A stretch of 44,765 nt of DNA, taken from positions 1 through 44,765 of the forward strand of contig DAISWO010000006.1 in the NCBI GenBank assembly GCA_036826295.1, given 5' to 3'. This DNA comes from DAISWO01 sp036826295 (GTDB taxonomy: Bacteria > Patescibacteriota > Saccharimonadia > Saccharimonadales > JAGQNJ01). Both the position numbers and the translations under genes were made by a program. The notes beneath the pieces were generated by a model. That model was given only the letters and a program-made list of their open reading frames with translations, was not told the DNA's origin and did no database searches. Positions 31,704 to 39,363 of this stretch are shown in pieces; position 1 is the stretch's first letter, and every line of letters begins with the position of its first letter.

Positions 31704-31784
31704 TTCTTATACAGCTTCTCCTTTTAACAGCCTAAACAGCTAAAGCTTGGTTTAGTCTGTTAGGGAACGACAACAAAAATAACT

Positions 31785-34211
31785 CTATGAGCGCTTATCT
31801 AGCGCTTGTTTTATTTGTTCGCCATTAATCTGCATTGTTTGACCAGCCGTAAGCTGACCAGATAGCATTCCTTGAGCCACTAGATTTTCTACTGCCCTCT
31901 GCACGACACGACGTAGTGGCCGTGCACCAAGTCTTGGGTCGTAACCGGTCTTTGTTAGCAATACTTTGGCGTCTTGCCTGAGCACGACGCTGACCTGCTT
32001 AGAGGCTAACGTTTTATTTAGCCCAATCATCAACAGATCAACAACCTGCATTAGTTCTTCTTGTTTTAATGGCCTAAATAATACGGTCTCGTCAAAACGA
32101 TTCAAGAACTCTGGCTTGAAGATATTAGCGGTGATAAGTTCGTTGATAAACTGCTCTTCGAAATCTGCCAGCTCCTGACCAGCCTCAATATGCGCCCTTA
32201 TTTTGTCAGCACCGGCGTTACTCGTCGCTATAATAATTGCATCCTTAAAACTAACAGGTTTGTTCTGCGCATCACGAAGTATTCCTTCGTCCAACATTTG
32301 AAGTAGTAGATTTAGAACATTAGGATGAGCTTTTTCTATCTCGTCTAGTAACACCACACTAAAAGGTTGTTTTGATATCTGGGCGCATAAGCTATAAGGG
32401 TCTTCTGCACCCACGGCTAGCAGTCTAGACGTATCATTTGGACGCGAATACTCATTAAGATCAATCCTGACCATTTTTTCATCACCACCAAAATACACAA
32501 ACGCTAACGACTTGGAAAGCTCAGTTTTTCCAACTCCAGTAGGTCCCAAGAATAAGAATGTGCCGATTGGTTTATTCTCGTTTCTCACCCCTGCTCTTGC
32601 TCGCCGGAGCGCATCGCTGACAGATTGGACCGCCCGAGTCTGATTAATCATTCTTTCATGAATCTTTTCCTCAAGATTTAATAGTACGTCTTTTTCTTGG
32701 GCTGTATCCGCCGTCTGCACCTTCACATTAAAAGACTTTTCAACCGCCTGCTGGACGGACTTTGCTGTTACGAATAATTGCTGTTCGCTAAAGCCTGCCG
32801 CCGCTTCCAGTAACTTTATAGCCTTACCCGGAAAAGCCTGCTCGCTAATAAATCTATCCGCTAACTTGTACGCCTCCAGCAAAGACTGGTACATATATAC
32901 AACTTTATGCTCGGCCTCAAGTAGCAAAGTCTGGTCTTCCATTACTCGTAACACATCAGGTTGAAGTAAGGGCGTTACTTCTACGCGGTTCATAAGCTGG
33001 GCTAGACCGGCATTTTCTTGAGATAATTTTAACCACTCTTGCTCGCTGAGAGATAGCACCATGGTTACCCCGCCGCCTTCTAATACTTTCAGTAAAATAC
33101 TCGATAGATTGACAGTACCTGTACCATCGCGTAAGAAAAGCTGTGCCTCATCCAAAAAGATTATTATATTTTTTGCTGAGATCGCTTCATTAAAAACTTG
33201 AATCAATAGCTGTTCGATCTCTCCACGGCCTTTAGCATTGGCTATCAGATTAGCTGCATCCAACGCAATCATCTGATGGTATCTTAATGCCTCTGGTACG
33301 TCAGATTGTTCTTCGACTAATTTTTGGGCAAGAGCATAAGCGATGGTTGTCTTACCAACGCCTGGCTCCCCAACCAACACCGCATTAGGTTTACCGGGTT
33401 GGCTTAAAACATGAAGAAGCTGATCGATAGATTCTTTATGACCTTCAACATCCCGACGAAGTAATCCACCTCGAGATATACTTTCAGTAACATTCAAACC
33501 AATTGTATTTAGTAGCGGCGTCCACCCGAACCCAATATCGCGACCTAAACCGCCTGCATTTTTATTCTCTGTATGATGTTTTATTACCTTTTGAATCTGA
33601 GCGTACCAAGCCACGCCCTGAGCGACATCATCGGCTTTGACATTTAATTCAGCTAAATATGTGTCGTGCCCCGGTATAGCAAATATTAAGGCCGCAACTA
33701 TTGACACTGAGTTAATCTGATCACTACCGATTCTTGATGACAGCTGTTTAGCCATTTGCCATACAATCGGCATACTGGTCGGATCATCGCTAGACAAATT
33801 TACTAAAAATTCTGGGCCTATTCCGTACCTCGCCGCAAAAAACTGCCCCCCCGTACGCGAGGAAACTAATTGAGCAAGCTGTTTTGGCGATAAATTGTCG
33901 TCCATTATATATGCCAAGATTTTACGGTCTAATATAAGCGATATATCCTCAGAGTTTTCCAACGATGCCTCTGGTCGAAGATCCGCAAGCTCACCGTAAT
34001 ACCACAACAGCACAAATGTAATCGCACCAGCTACGCCAAGCAGTAAATGCGCGTAGATATTATGCTGGGCAAACACAAACACGCCCCAACAAACTAGTGA
34101 GGAGCCGACTATCAACCACAGTATTGACCTTAGAAAACTACCGTCAAGCTTTATAGCAATCCGCGCTTTTTGCGCCCTACTACTCTTGGTGTTTATAATT
34201 GTCGGCTTCAT
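31785..34211 (-). CDS. Membrane-anchored Clp/Hsp100 AAA+ ATPase
   Basis: An 808-residue double AAA+ unfoldase with two N-terminal transmembrane helices (about 26-48 and 52-72), unusual for Hsp100. D1 has Walker A GEPGVGKT (281-288) and Walker B FLDEAQ (about 353-358); D2 has Walker A GPTGVGKT (556-563), Walker B LLDEIEKAH and FLNRFDE, then GARPLRR. There is little room for a ClpB-type M domain between D1 and D2, and no obvious ClpP-docking [LIV]-G-[FL] loop. It probably extracts or remodels membrane proteins. Its ATG overlaps the stop of the upstream membrane gene (ATGA). Confidence 0.93.
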   Translation of the reverse strand: MKPTIINTKSSRAQKARIAIKLDGSFLRSILWLIVGSSLVCWGVFVFAQHNIYAHLLLGVAGAITFVLLWYYGELADLRPEASLENSEDISLILDRKILAYIMDDNLSPKQLAQLVSSRTGGQFFAARYGIGPEFLVNLSSDDPTSMPIVWQMAKQLSSRIGSDQINSVSIVAALIFAIPGHDTYLAELNVKADDVAQGVAWYAQIQKVIKHHTENKNAGGLGRDIGFGWTPLLNTIGLNVTESISRGGLLRRDVEGHKESIDQLLHVLSQPGKPNAVLVGEPGVGKTTIAYALAQKLVEEQSDVPEALRYHQMIALDAANLIANAKGRGEIEQLLIQVFNEAISAKNIIIFLDEAQLFLRDGTGTVNLSSILLKVLEGGGVTMVLSLSEQEWLKLSQENAGLAQLMNRVEVTPLLQPDVLRVMEDQTLLLEAEHKVVYMYQSLLEAYKLADRFISEQAFPGKAIKLLEAAAGFSEQQLFVTAKSVQQAVEKSFNVKVQTADTAQEKDVLLNLEEKIHERMINQTRAVQSVSDALRRARAGVRNENKPIGTFLFLGPTGVGKTELSKSLAFVYFGGDEKMVRIDLNEYSRPNDTSRLLAVGAEDPYSLCAQISKQPFSVVLLDEIEKAHPNVLNLLLQMLDEGILRDAQNKPVSFKDAIIIATSNAGADKIRAHIEAGQELADFEEQFINELITANIFKPEFLNRFDETVLFRPLKQEELMQVVDLLMIGLNKTLASKQVSVVLRQDAKVLLTKTGYDPRLGARPLRRVVQRAVENLVAQGMLSGQLTAGQTMQINGEQIKQALDKRS

Positions 34212-34585
34212 TTTCCGACTCCCATAGCTATCAAAACCAAAGCAACTAATGGTGCGACTGGAACCAATGCCCAAACTGCAAGCAACAATACTCCGCTGAC
34301 TAACGAGAAAAACACACATACCAATCCTGTAAAAATCAGAATAGATCTGATTAAAAAGCCGATAACCCGCGATACGCTCCTGTCAATAAATGCCCTAAAA
34401 TGATCGCTTAGAGAGCCTCTAACTCCGCCAGCATATGTCTGTTTGAAAGGAGCGAAAAGTGAGAAGGTCAGGTCCCTAACAGAGAACATCTCGAGACACC
34501 ACTTGATTCTAGCGGTTACCGCACGCTCCCAAGCCCATTTCCAACCTAAAGAATACCACCACTTAAAGCCAAGCATTAAAAACAT
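34208..34585 (-). CDS. Small membrane protein coupled to the Hsp100 ATPase
   Basis: A 125-residue protein with an aromatic, basic N-terminal half (WWYSLGWKWAWERAVTARIK) and two hydrophobic helices in the second half. Not recognised. Its TGA overlaps the start of the Clp-like gene by 4 nt, so the two are translated together and the protein may be a membrane partner or adaptor. TATAAT (34597-34592) ends exactly 6 nt before the ATG at 34585, giving a leaderless bicistronic mRNA. Confidence 0.75.
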   Translation of the reverse strand: MFLMLGFKWWYSLGWKWAWERAVTARIKWCLEMFSVRDLTFSLFAPFKQTYAGGVRGSLSDHFRAFIDRSVSRVIGFLIRSILIFTGLVCVFFSLVSGVLLLAVWALVPVAPLVALVLIAMGVGK

Positions 34586-34639
34586 AAACGTATTATAACA
34601 GAGCCCACATCTGCTATCGCATTAATTAATGAAGATTCG

Positions 34640-35182
34640 TTAGTTTGTGATGATTTGTTCTAACAAATCACCCAATACATAAGCTAGACTTGCTGCGATC
34701 GCACCAAGGATGCCCGTCTCAATCACTGCCCTAATAACAGGAGTATGGGCTACTTTACTTTTGAGCAGTCCAATTAATACAAACGCCAGGCCAGTAAGTC
34801 CGATCGAAATCGGGAACAAATTCGCACTCTCCAGATTAAAAATCAAATCAAAAGTATATGATAACAGTGGTACTAAACCAACGAGAATGAATGCCGAGTA
34901 TGTCATTAGCCCATTTATAACAGGCGAGGCCTCGTCTTTCGTAGATTGGCCTTTTTTCTCCATCAATTCAAGAGAGGATTTTGAAGACAGATATGAACCT
35001 ACACTCATAGAAAACCCATCAGCAATTAAATTAGAAAAGCCCAGTACTAGCAAAATCTTTGTATCAAACCCTGCGCCCGTAGCACCGGCTACCACGGCAA
35101 AAGTTGTTACTGCGCCATCAATACCACCATAGACAAACTCGCCTAAATAATCTTCAAAATGTTGCTTTATTTTGTTATGCAT
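34640..35182 (-). CDS. VIT1/CCC1-family membrane transporter
   Basis: A 180-residue protein of the vacuolar iron transporter-like family: VYGGIDGAVTTFAVVAGATGAG in the first helix, GFSNLIADGFSMSVGSYLSSKS in the second, then three further helices. Family members export Fe2+ or Mn2+ from the cytoplasm. The long soluble metal-binding insertion of VIT1 is reduced to a short stretch (LMEKKGQSTKDEA). The ATG at 35182 is exactly 6 nt after TATAAT (35194-35189), so the upstream in-frame start is rejected. Confidence 0.9.
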   Translation of the reverse strand: MHNKIKQHFEDYLGEFVYGGIDGAVTTFAVVAGATGAGFDTKILLVLGFSNLIADGFSMSVGSYLSSKSSLELMEKKGQSTKDEASPVINGLMTYSAFILVGLVPLLSYTFDLIFNLESANLFPISIGLTGLAFVLIGLLKSKVAHTPVIRAVIETGILGAIAASLAYVLGDLLEQIITN

Positions 35183-35196
35183 ATTTGTATTATAGC

Positions 35197-35847
35197 CTAC
35201 CCGACCACCATCAGCATATTCAACATCCATACAATTATGATTGGTACGACCAGATTGTCCGAGCCTTTAACTGAAATTGCTTCGAAAAATGTGGCAAATA
35301 ACGGCACCCAGATTATCCCAGCTAATCCTAGTTGCGAAAACCCTGCATCAAGTACAAACACTAAAACTGATAAAATCATCATCGAAGTTACAAGGAATGC
35401 AATGTTCCCGACAATTGATTTTTTATAGCCCGCTACTTTATACACCGTCTTATTTCCCCACTTTTCACCGATTAACGCCGCCAATCCATCTGCAAGACCA
35501 AGGTGTAGCATAGCAACAACGAAGATCCAATCACTGCTAGCGAAAAATAAAGTCGCGGCAATGCCAATCGGGAATAAAATATCGCCCCAAGTGCGACGCT
35601 CAATTGCGTGTATAGAATTAAACCAACCTAAGTAACGCGAAGCCAGCACCACCAACACAAACGCTACACATGCAAGATAGATCAACCAATCAGGCATAAA
35701 AAAGGGCCAAAAGGCCACGAAAGTCCCGACCGTCATATGGACAAACTTCCTGGTGACTTCGGGACGCAAATGATGGTCTCGGCGAAGCTTTTCTGCCAAT
35801 TTTATAAGACAATAAACAACAACGAGAGATAAGAGGCCAAGAATCAT
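35197..35847 (-). CDS. SEC59 / phytol-kinase-like CTP-dependent lipid kinase
   Basis: A 216-residue membrane protein with about seven helices. RKFVHMTVGTF, ERRTWGDILFPIG and ADGLAALIGEKWG are characteristic of the COG0170 dolichol/phytol kinase group, related to CDP-diglyceride synthetases. It likely phosphorylates an isoprenoid or lipid alcohol; the true acceptor is unknown, perhaps undecaprenol. TACAAT lies 7 nt before the ATG at 35847. It is followed by the VIT-type gene, which has its own promoter. Confidence 0.82.
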   Translation of the reverse strand: MILGLLSLVVVYCLIKLAEKLRRDHHLRPEVTRKFVHMTVGTFVAFWPFFMPDWLIYLACVAFVLVVLASRYLGWFNSIHAIERRTWGDILFPIGIAATLFFASSDWIFVVAMLHLGLADGLAALIGEKWGNKTVYKVAGYKKSIVGNIAFLVTSMMILSVLVFVLDAGFSQLGLAGIIWVPLFATFFEAISVKGSDNLVVPIIIVWMLNMLMVVG

Positions 35848-35875
35848 AACCACTATTGTAGCACTATAGAATAGT

Positions 35876-36115
35876 CTATGAGCGTTTTGTTAAACGTAGT
35901 CGTAGATTAGACAAATAATGCTTCGGGTCAAGGTCTGGATGTGATTTGATGTAGGCAAGGTGTGCGTCAGTAAAGGAGATTCGATTATCTGGCCAAAGCT
36001 CGCTATTAGCTCGAAAGGCCGATACAGTTACCATGTCTTTATTTTGTTCCATTCCGTATAAGATTTCTCGCATTTCATCCTCTGATAGATGATTTTCTGC
36101 TGTTATATCGCTCAT
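35876..36115 (-). CDS. Small hypothetical protein coupled to the DEAD-box helicase gene
   Basis: A 79-residue protein, acidic at the N-terminus (MSDITAENHLSEDEMREIL) and basic at the C-terminus (NLRLRLTKRS). Not recognised. Its ATG overlaps the helicase stop by 4 nt, so it is translated with the helicase and may be a cofactor. No membrane helix. Confidence 0.7.
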   Translation of the reverse strand: MSDITAENHLSEDEMREILYGMEQNKDMVTVSAFRANSELWPDNRISFTDAHLAYIKSHPDLDPKHYLSNLRLRLTKRS

Positions 36116-37320
36116 TTTTTTACGAATGTCAGTGCCTGTCCTGTCTGGCCTGCTCGACCAGCCCTTCCTATTCTATGTATATAGTCGTCATACGACTGAG
36201 GCAAAGAATAATTAATTACATGCGAGATATCTGCAATATCAATCCCTCGCGCAGCAACATCCGTTGCAACTAAGATATCGGTTTCGTTCATTTTGAACTT
36301 ACGAAGTGCTCGTTGTCGCTGACCTTGTGTCTTTCCGCCATGAATAATATCGGCTTTGAAGCCCCGTATTACTAGTTCTTTACTCAGTCGATCGACACTA
36401 CGACGCGTCTCTTCGAAAATCAAAGTCTTTTTAGTTTTGTCGTGAATAAGCGTGTCGTGTAGTTTGTCGATTTTGTCTTTATCGCTAGAATACTGCATCA
36501 CATCTTGGGCAACGTTATCACTAGTACTACCAGTTTTAACCGACACTCTAACAGGATCAATCAAAAATCCATTAATTAGTCCGTCAATCTTTCGATCAAT
36601 AGTAGCCGAGAAAAAGAATGACTGACGTTGTTTTGGTAGTCCCGCCAAGATCTCACTAATATCAGGCAAGAATCCCATATCAAGCATTCGATCAACTTCA
36701 TCTAGTACTAGGATGTTGATATTCGCAAGATTGATGTTACGTCGCTCGATATGGTCCTTGATTCGTCCAGGCGTACCAATTATTAGTCTTGGTCGCGCAG
36801 ATAGTTGCCTAATTTGCTTGTACATTGGCTGTCCGCCAATAAGTACGGCTGATCGCACATTCAATCCAATGGCAAAATCATGAAATTCTACTTCAATTTG
36901 TTGTGCTAGCTCACGCGTTGGTGCAATCACAATCGCTGAAGCATTTCGATCGGTTATTAGCTTTTGAATAATAGGTAGCGCGAAAGCTGCAGTTTTACCT
37001 GTACCGGTATCAGCAATACCGATAATATCTTTGCCTAGTAGTGCGTGCTTTATAGTCTGATCCTGAATCGGTGACGGTTTAATAAAGTTTTTACGCTCGA
37101 TATTAGCTTTAATAGCCTGATCTAGGTCAAAATCGGCAAACAGATTTTCTGGTTCAACCTCTACTTGATTAACTGGCTTAGCTGATTTAACAAACTTCGC
37201 TGGGTCAATATATTGCTTGCGAGGACCACGATTTGATGACCGATTTCGGTTTCCGCCGCCACTAAAATTATTATTACTGTAGTTGCGCCTCTGATTTGGG
37301 CGCGCATGTTTTGTATACAT
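36112..37320 (-). CDS. DEAD-box ATP-dependent RNA helicase
   Basis: A 402-residue RNA helicase. Q motif FIKPSPIQDQTI (79-90), Walker A ADTGTGKT (103-110), PTRELAQQ, TPGR, DEVD (207-210) in place of DEAD, FSAT, ATDVAARGIDI and HRIGRAGRAGQTG. The N-terminal 40 residues are an Asn/Arg/Gly-rich RNA-binding tail (FSGGGNRNRSSNRG) rather than the usual C-terminal extension. It likely unwinds mRNA or rRNA structures. An AAAGGA precedes the ATG and a strong two-stem structure lies in the leader. Confidence 0.95.
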   Translation of the reverse strand: MYTKHARPNQRRNYSNNNFSGGGNRNRSSNRGPRKQYIDPAKFVKSAKPVNQVEVEPENLFADFDLDQAIKANIERKNFIKPSPIQDQTIKHALLGKDIIGIADTGTGKTAAFALPIIQKLITDRNASAIVIAPTRELAQQIEVEFHDFAIGLNVRSAVLIGGQPMYKQIRQLSARPRLIIGTPGRIKDHIERRNINLANINILVLDEVDRMLDMGFLPDISEILAGLPKQRQSFFFSATIDRKIDGLINGFLIDPVRVSVKTGSTSDNVAQDVMQYSSDKDKIDKLHDTLIHDKTKKTLIFEETRRSVDRLSKELVIRGFKADIIHGGKTQGQRQRALRKFKMNETDILVATDVAARGIDIADISHVINYSLPQSYDDYIHRIGRAGRAGQTGQALTFVKK

Positions 37321-37337
37321 AAAAGAAAAAATCCTTT

Positions 37338-37400
37338 GGTTAGTTATTGATTATCACTCGATTGAAATAAACGAAATCGAGTACTTTTTTGTAACTAACC
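37338..37400 (-). promoter_or_regulatory. Structured 5' leader of the DEAD-box helicase mRNA
   Basis: On the minus strand GGTTAGTTA (37400-37392) pairs with TAACTAACC (37346-37338), and inside it ACTCGATT (37382-37375) pairs with AATCGAGT (37363-37356). The structure ends a few bases before the AAAGGA Shine-Dalgarno. It may regulate helicase translation, for example with temperature, or by the helicase itself. No known riboswitch family is recognised. Confidence 0.6.
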
Positions 37401-37452
37401 CGGATTCATATAAAACAACTTAATTTAACAATAGCACGATATATTACAGATG

Positions 37453-37602
37453 TCAATCTTTGTTTGGCTTGGTTTTTTCAAAACAATCCACGCACACATG
37501 ATATTTAATCACCTGATTTTTTTCGTCCGGAGGGCTCAGTAATATCGCGCCAAACTTTGTTAACTCGTTTCCACAATAATCACAATTTGGTTTTATCGCC
37601 AT
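37453..37602 (-). CDS. Zinc-ribbon-like microprotein (49 residues)
   Basis: A small protein with two CxxC pairs: CDYC near the N-terminus and CVDC near the C-terminus, separated by about 27 residues, with a Lys-rich tail. This is a plausible zinc-ribbon or knuckle. TATAAT (37614-37609) ends exactly 6 nt before the ATG, supporting a real leaderless gene. It lies above the DEAD-box leader on the same strand. Role unknown. Confidence 0.7.
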   Translation of the reverse strand: MAIKPNCDYCGNELTKFGAILLSPPDEKNQVIKYHVCVDCFEKTKPNKD

Positions 37603-37671
37603 AAATCAATTATACATATACGCGCCTAACGAACGCGGCTTGAACTAGTGGAGTGGCTACTGGATGAACAA

Positions 37672-38226
37672 CTATGCAACAGAAAGCTCTAGAACAACTG
37701 CTTGTGCCTTGCTCATATCTACATCATCTACAGCATATGCTCGTGGAAATGGAGAACCGCCTTGGTACCAGGGCTGTAACCAAGGTGCAAATAGATAAAG
37801 TGCGCCACGACCCAACTCGAATTGGTATCTGCGATACCAGCTGTAACCAAATGCATCTGTATGGGGCATACTTTCGTCAAACTCTTGTCCAGCAACTGTA
37901 TTGATCCCACTATTCTTTAAACTCCCGATTCCTGACGCAGTTTTACCAGACGCATATTGTATAAGTGTCGCGACATGTCTTTCTTTTAAAGCAAGATCTA
38001 TTCCGCCTTCGAGACGCCTAGCCTCAGCAAGCTCATAAGGAACTGCTGTCTCGTCAAACCCAGCGGCAAGTTCACTCACTGCTTGACCGACAGTTCTTGT
38101 AAGTAATCTGTCGTCGTCAAAATAATCTGTTGGATTATTGCTGGGAAATAACACATGATCCATCATCTCTAATAGACGCTGTTCTCGCATATGCTGAGAC
38201 TCGGCACTGTCAAATGAAAAACTCAT
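37672..38226 (-). CDS. Hypothetical protein
   Basis: A 184-residue soluble protein, acidic at the N-terminus and aromatic at the C-terminus (YSWYRRYQFELGRGALYLFA, then PWLQPWYQGGSPFPR). Not recognised. TATAGT lies 7 nt before the ATG. No neighbours hint at function. Confidence 0.65.
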   Translation of the reverse strand: MSFSFDSAESQHMREQRLLEMMDHVLFPSNNPTDYFDDDRLLTRTVGQAVSELAAGFDETAVPYELAEARRLEGGIDLALKERHVATLIQYASGKTASGIGSLKNSGINTVAGQEFDESMPHTDAFGYSWYRRYQFELGRGALYLFAPWLQPWYQGGSPFPRAYAVDDVDMSKAQAVVLELSVA

Positions 38227-38337
38227 GCAGAATACTATACACTATGACGATACATTCGTCAATACTCCCCGGCCAAACGTACTTTACAAACTAAAAGAAC
38301 CCTGATCTGGATTATTAATAACGGACGATTTCCTTTA

Positions 38338-38356
38338 TGGTCAGGGCAGCAGGACT
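38338..38356 (-). pseudogene. Degenerate tRNA-Pro 3' end downstream of tRNA-Pro
   Basis: On the minus strand AGTCCTGC, TGCCCTG, A, CCA match the T-stem, acceptor 3' strand, discriminator and CCA of the intact tRNA-Pro with two changes (acceptor TGCCCTG against TACCCCG). Beyond it similarity stops and two hairpins follow: GTTGGC-GAA-GCCAAC (38379-38393) and GTAAATAGCC/GGCTATTTAC (38419-38442), in the same order as in the T-loop inserts elsewhere. The 287-nt stretch 38227-38513 holds no coding gene. Confidence 0.6.
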
Positions 38357-38474
38357 GTTCATTTTCTGTTAGCGACTAGTTGGCGAAGCCAACGCGCATA
38401 CATACAAGTAGGTAAAACGTAAATAGCCATCAGGCTATTTACGACCCAAGGGTTCTCGTCCTACTAAAACAAAA

Positions 38475-38514
38475 ATCCTTCATAGTTTCGCTACAAAGCG
38501 AAACGACGAAGGAT
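38475..38514 (-). terminator. Conserved trailer hairpin of tRNA-Pro
   Basis: On the minus strand ATCCTTC, GTC, inner stem GTTTCGC/GCGAAAC, TAT, GAAGGAT and TTTTTG. The fourth copy of the trailer design, again with a different but fully paired inner stem. Confidence 0.88.
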
Positions 38515-38590
38515 GGTCGGGGTAGCAGGACTCGAACCTGCGACCTCGCGGTCCCAAACCGCGCGCGCTAGCCAACTGCGCCATACCCCG
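38514..38590 (-). tRNA. tRNA-Pro(UGG)
   Basis: Acceptor CGGGGTA/TACCCCG, D arm GCGC...GCGC, anticodon stem CGCGG/CCGCG with loop TTTGGGA giving UGG, T arm GCAGG-TTCGAGT-CCTGC, discriminator A and encoded CCA (38516-38514). Broken copies lie on both sides. Confidence 0.95.
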
Positions 38591-38630
38591 ATTAATATAT
38601 TTATGTAAAGGTTCGAGTATCAATTGTATA

Positions 38631-38780
38631 GGACTCGGTCACCTTCGGCGACCCCGAAACTTCATGATTGCCAACAAGTTGTCATCAGAAGGTTTCCTTG
38701 CGAAATGCCATTCAAGGCATTTCTCACCTGCGACCTCGCGGTCCCAAACCGCGCGCGCTAGCCAACTGCGCCATACCCCG
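38631..38780 (-). pseudogene. Degenerate tRNA-Pro copy with a T-loop insert
   Basis: On the minus strand CGGGGTATGG through the D and anticodon arms to CGCAGG is identical to intact tRNA-Pro. An 89-nt insert (38726-38638) follows with AAATGCC/GGCATTT and GGTCGCC-GAA-GGTGACC hairpins, then CGAGTCC, after which the acceptor strand is absent. No 30-nt element is present in this copy. Confidence 0.8.
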
Positions 38781-38817
38781 AAACAGAGGAAATTATACCT
38801 TAATGTGATAGTGAATT

Positions 38818-39357
38818 CTAGTCTAGCTCGAATTCGTAAATCTCGGCGTTTTCGAATTTTTCATGATCCATAAAATCATGATGAGGAATATTATTAATCA
38901 CTGCCCTTACCATACGCCCTGTAGCGCCGTGGCTAACAAGCACAATATTCTGTCCAGGAAGTTTTTTTATTCTATTCATTCCTTCTTGCACCCGAGCCTT
39001 TACGCTATCGGGCTTTTCAATGTCATCTACTAATCTGCCTTCTTCGATATGCCTTCGAAGGGTTTCGTATGATTTGCCTGAATAATATGCATTGTATACC
39101 TCGACAAATGCTTCATCGATGATTATATCTTTCAGGCTTATCCCGATCTCTTTGGCTATGATTGTGGCTGTATCTATAGTTCGTTCCATCGGCGAGCACA
39201 CAATAGAATCGATATTTTTGAGTTTGAGTTTTTGACCAGCTTTTCGTGCCTGAGATTTTCCATTCTTTGTTAGAGGAGATTCGTACTCTCCACCCGCAAT
39301 AATATTGTTAACATTAGCCTCCGTCTCTCCATGTCTAACAAAATATATCTTTTTCAT
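38818..39357 (-). CDS. Histidine phosphatase superfamily protein (phosphoglycerate mutase-like)
   Basis: A 179-residue protein with the catalytic VRHGETEAN (His9), the second-Arg motif CSPMERTIDTA and the second histidine in VLVSHGATGRM. The compact length fits broad-specificity phosphatases (GpmB/CobC/PhoE-like) rather than glycolytic mutase. The substrate is unknown. Its start lies 6 nt from the RNase Y stop, so it is probably cotranscribed with rny. Confidence 0.9.
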   Translation of the reverse strand: MKKIYFVRHGETEANVNNIIAGGEYESPLTKNGKSQARKAGQKLKLKNIDSIVCSPMERTIDTATIIAKEIGISLKDIIIDEAFVEVYNAYYSGKSYETLRRHIEEGRLVDDIEKPDSVKARVQEGMNRIKKLPGQNIVLVSHGATGRMVRAVINNIPHHDFMDHEKFENAEIYEFELD

Positions 39358-39363
39358 CTCAAA

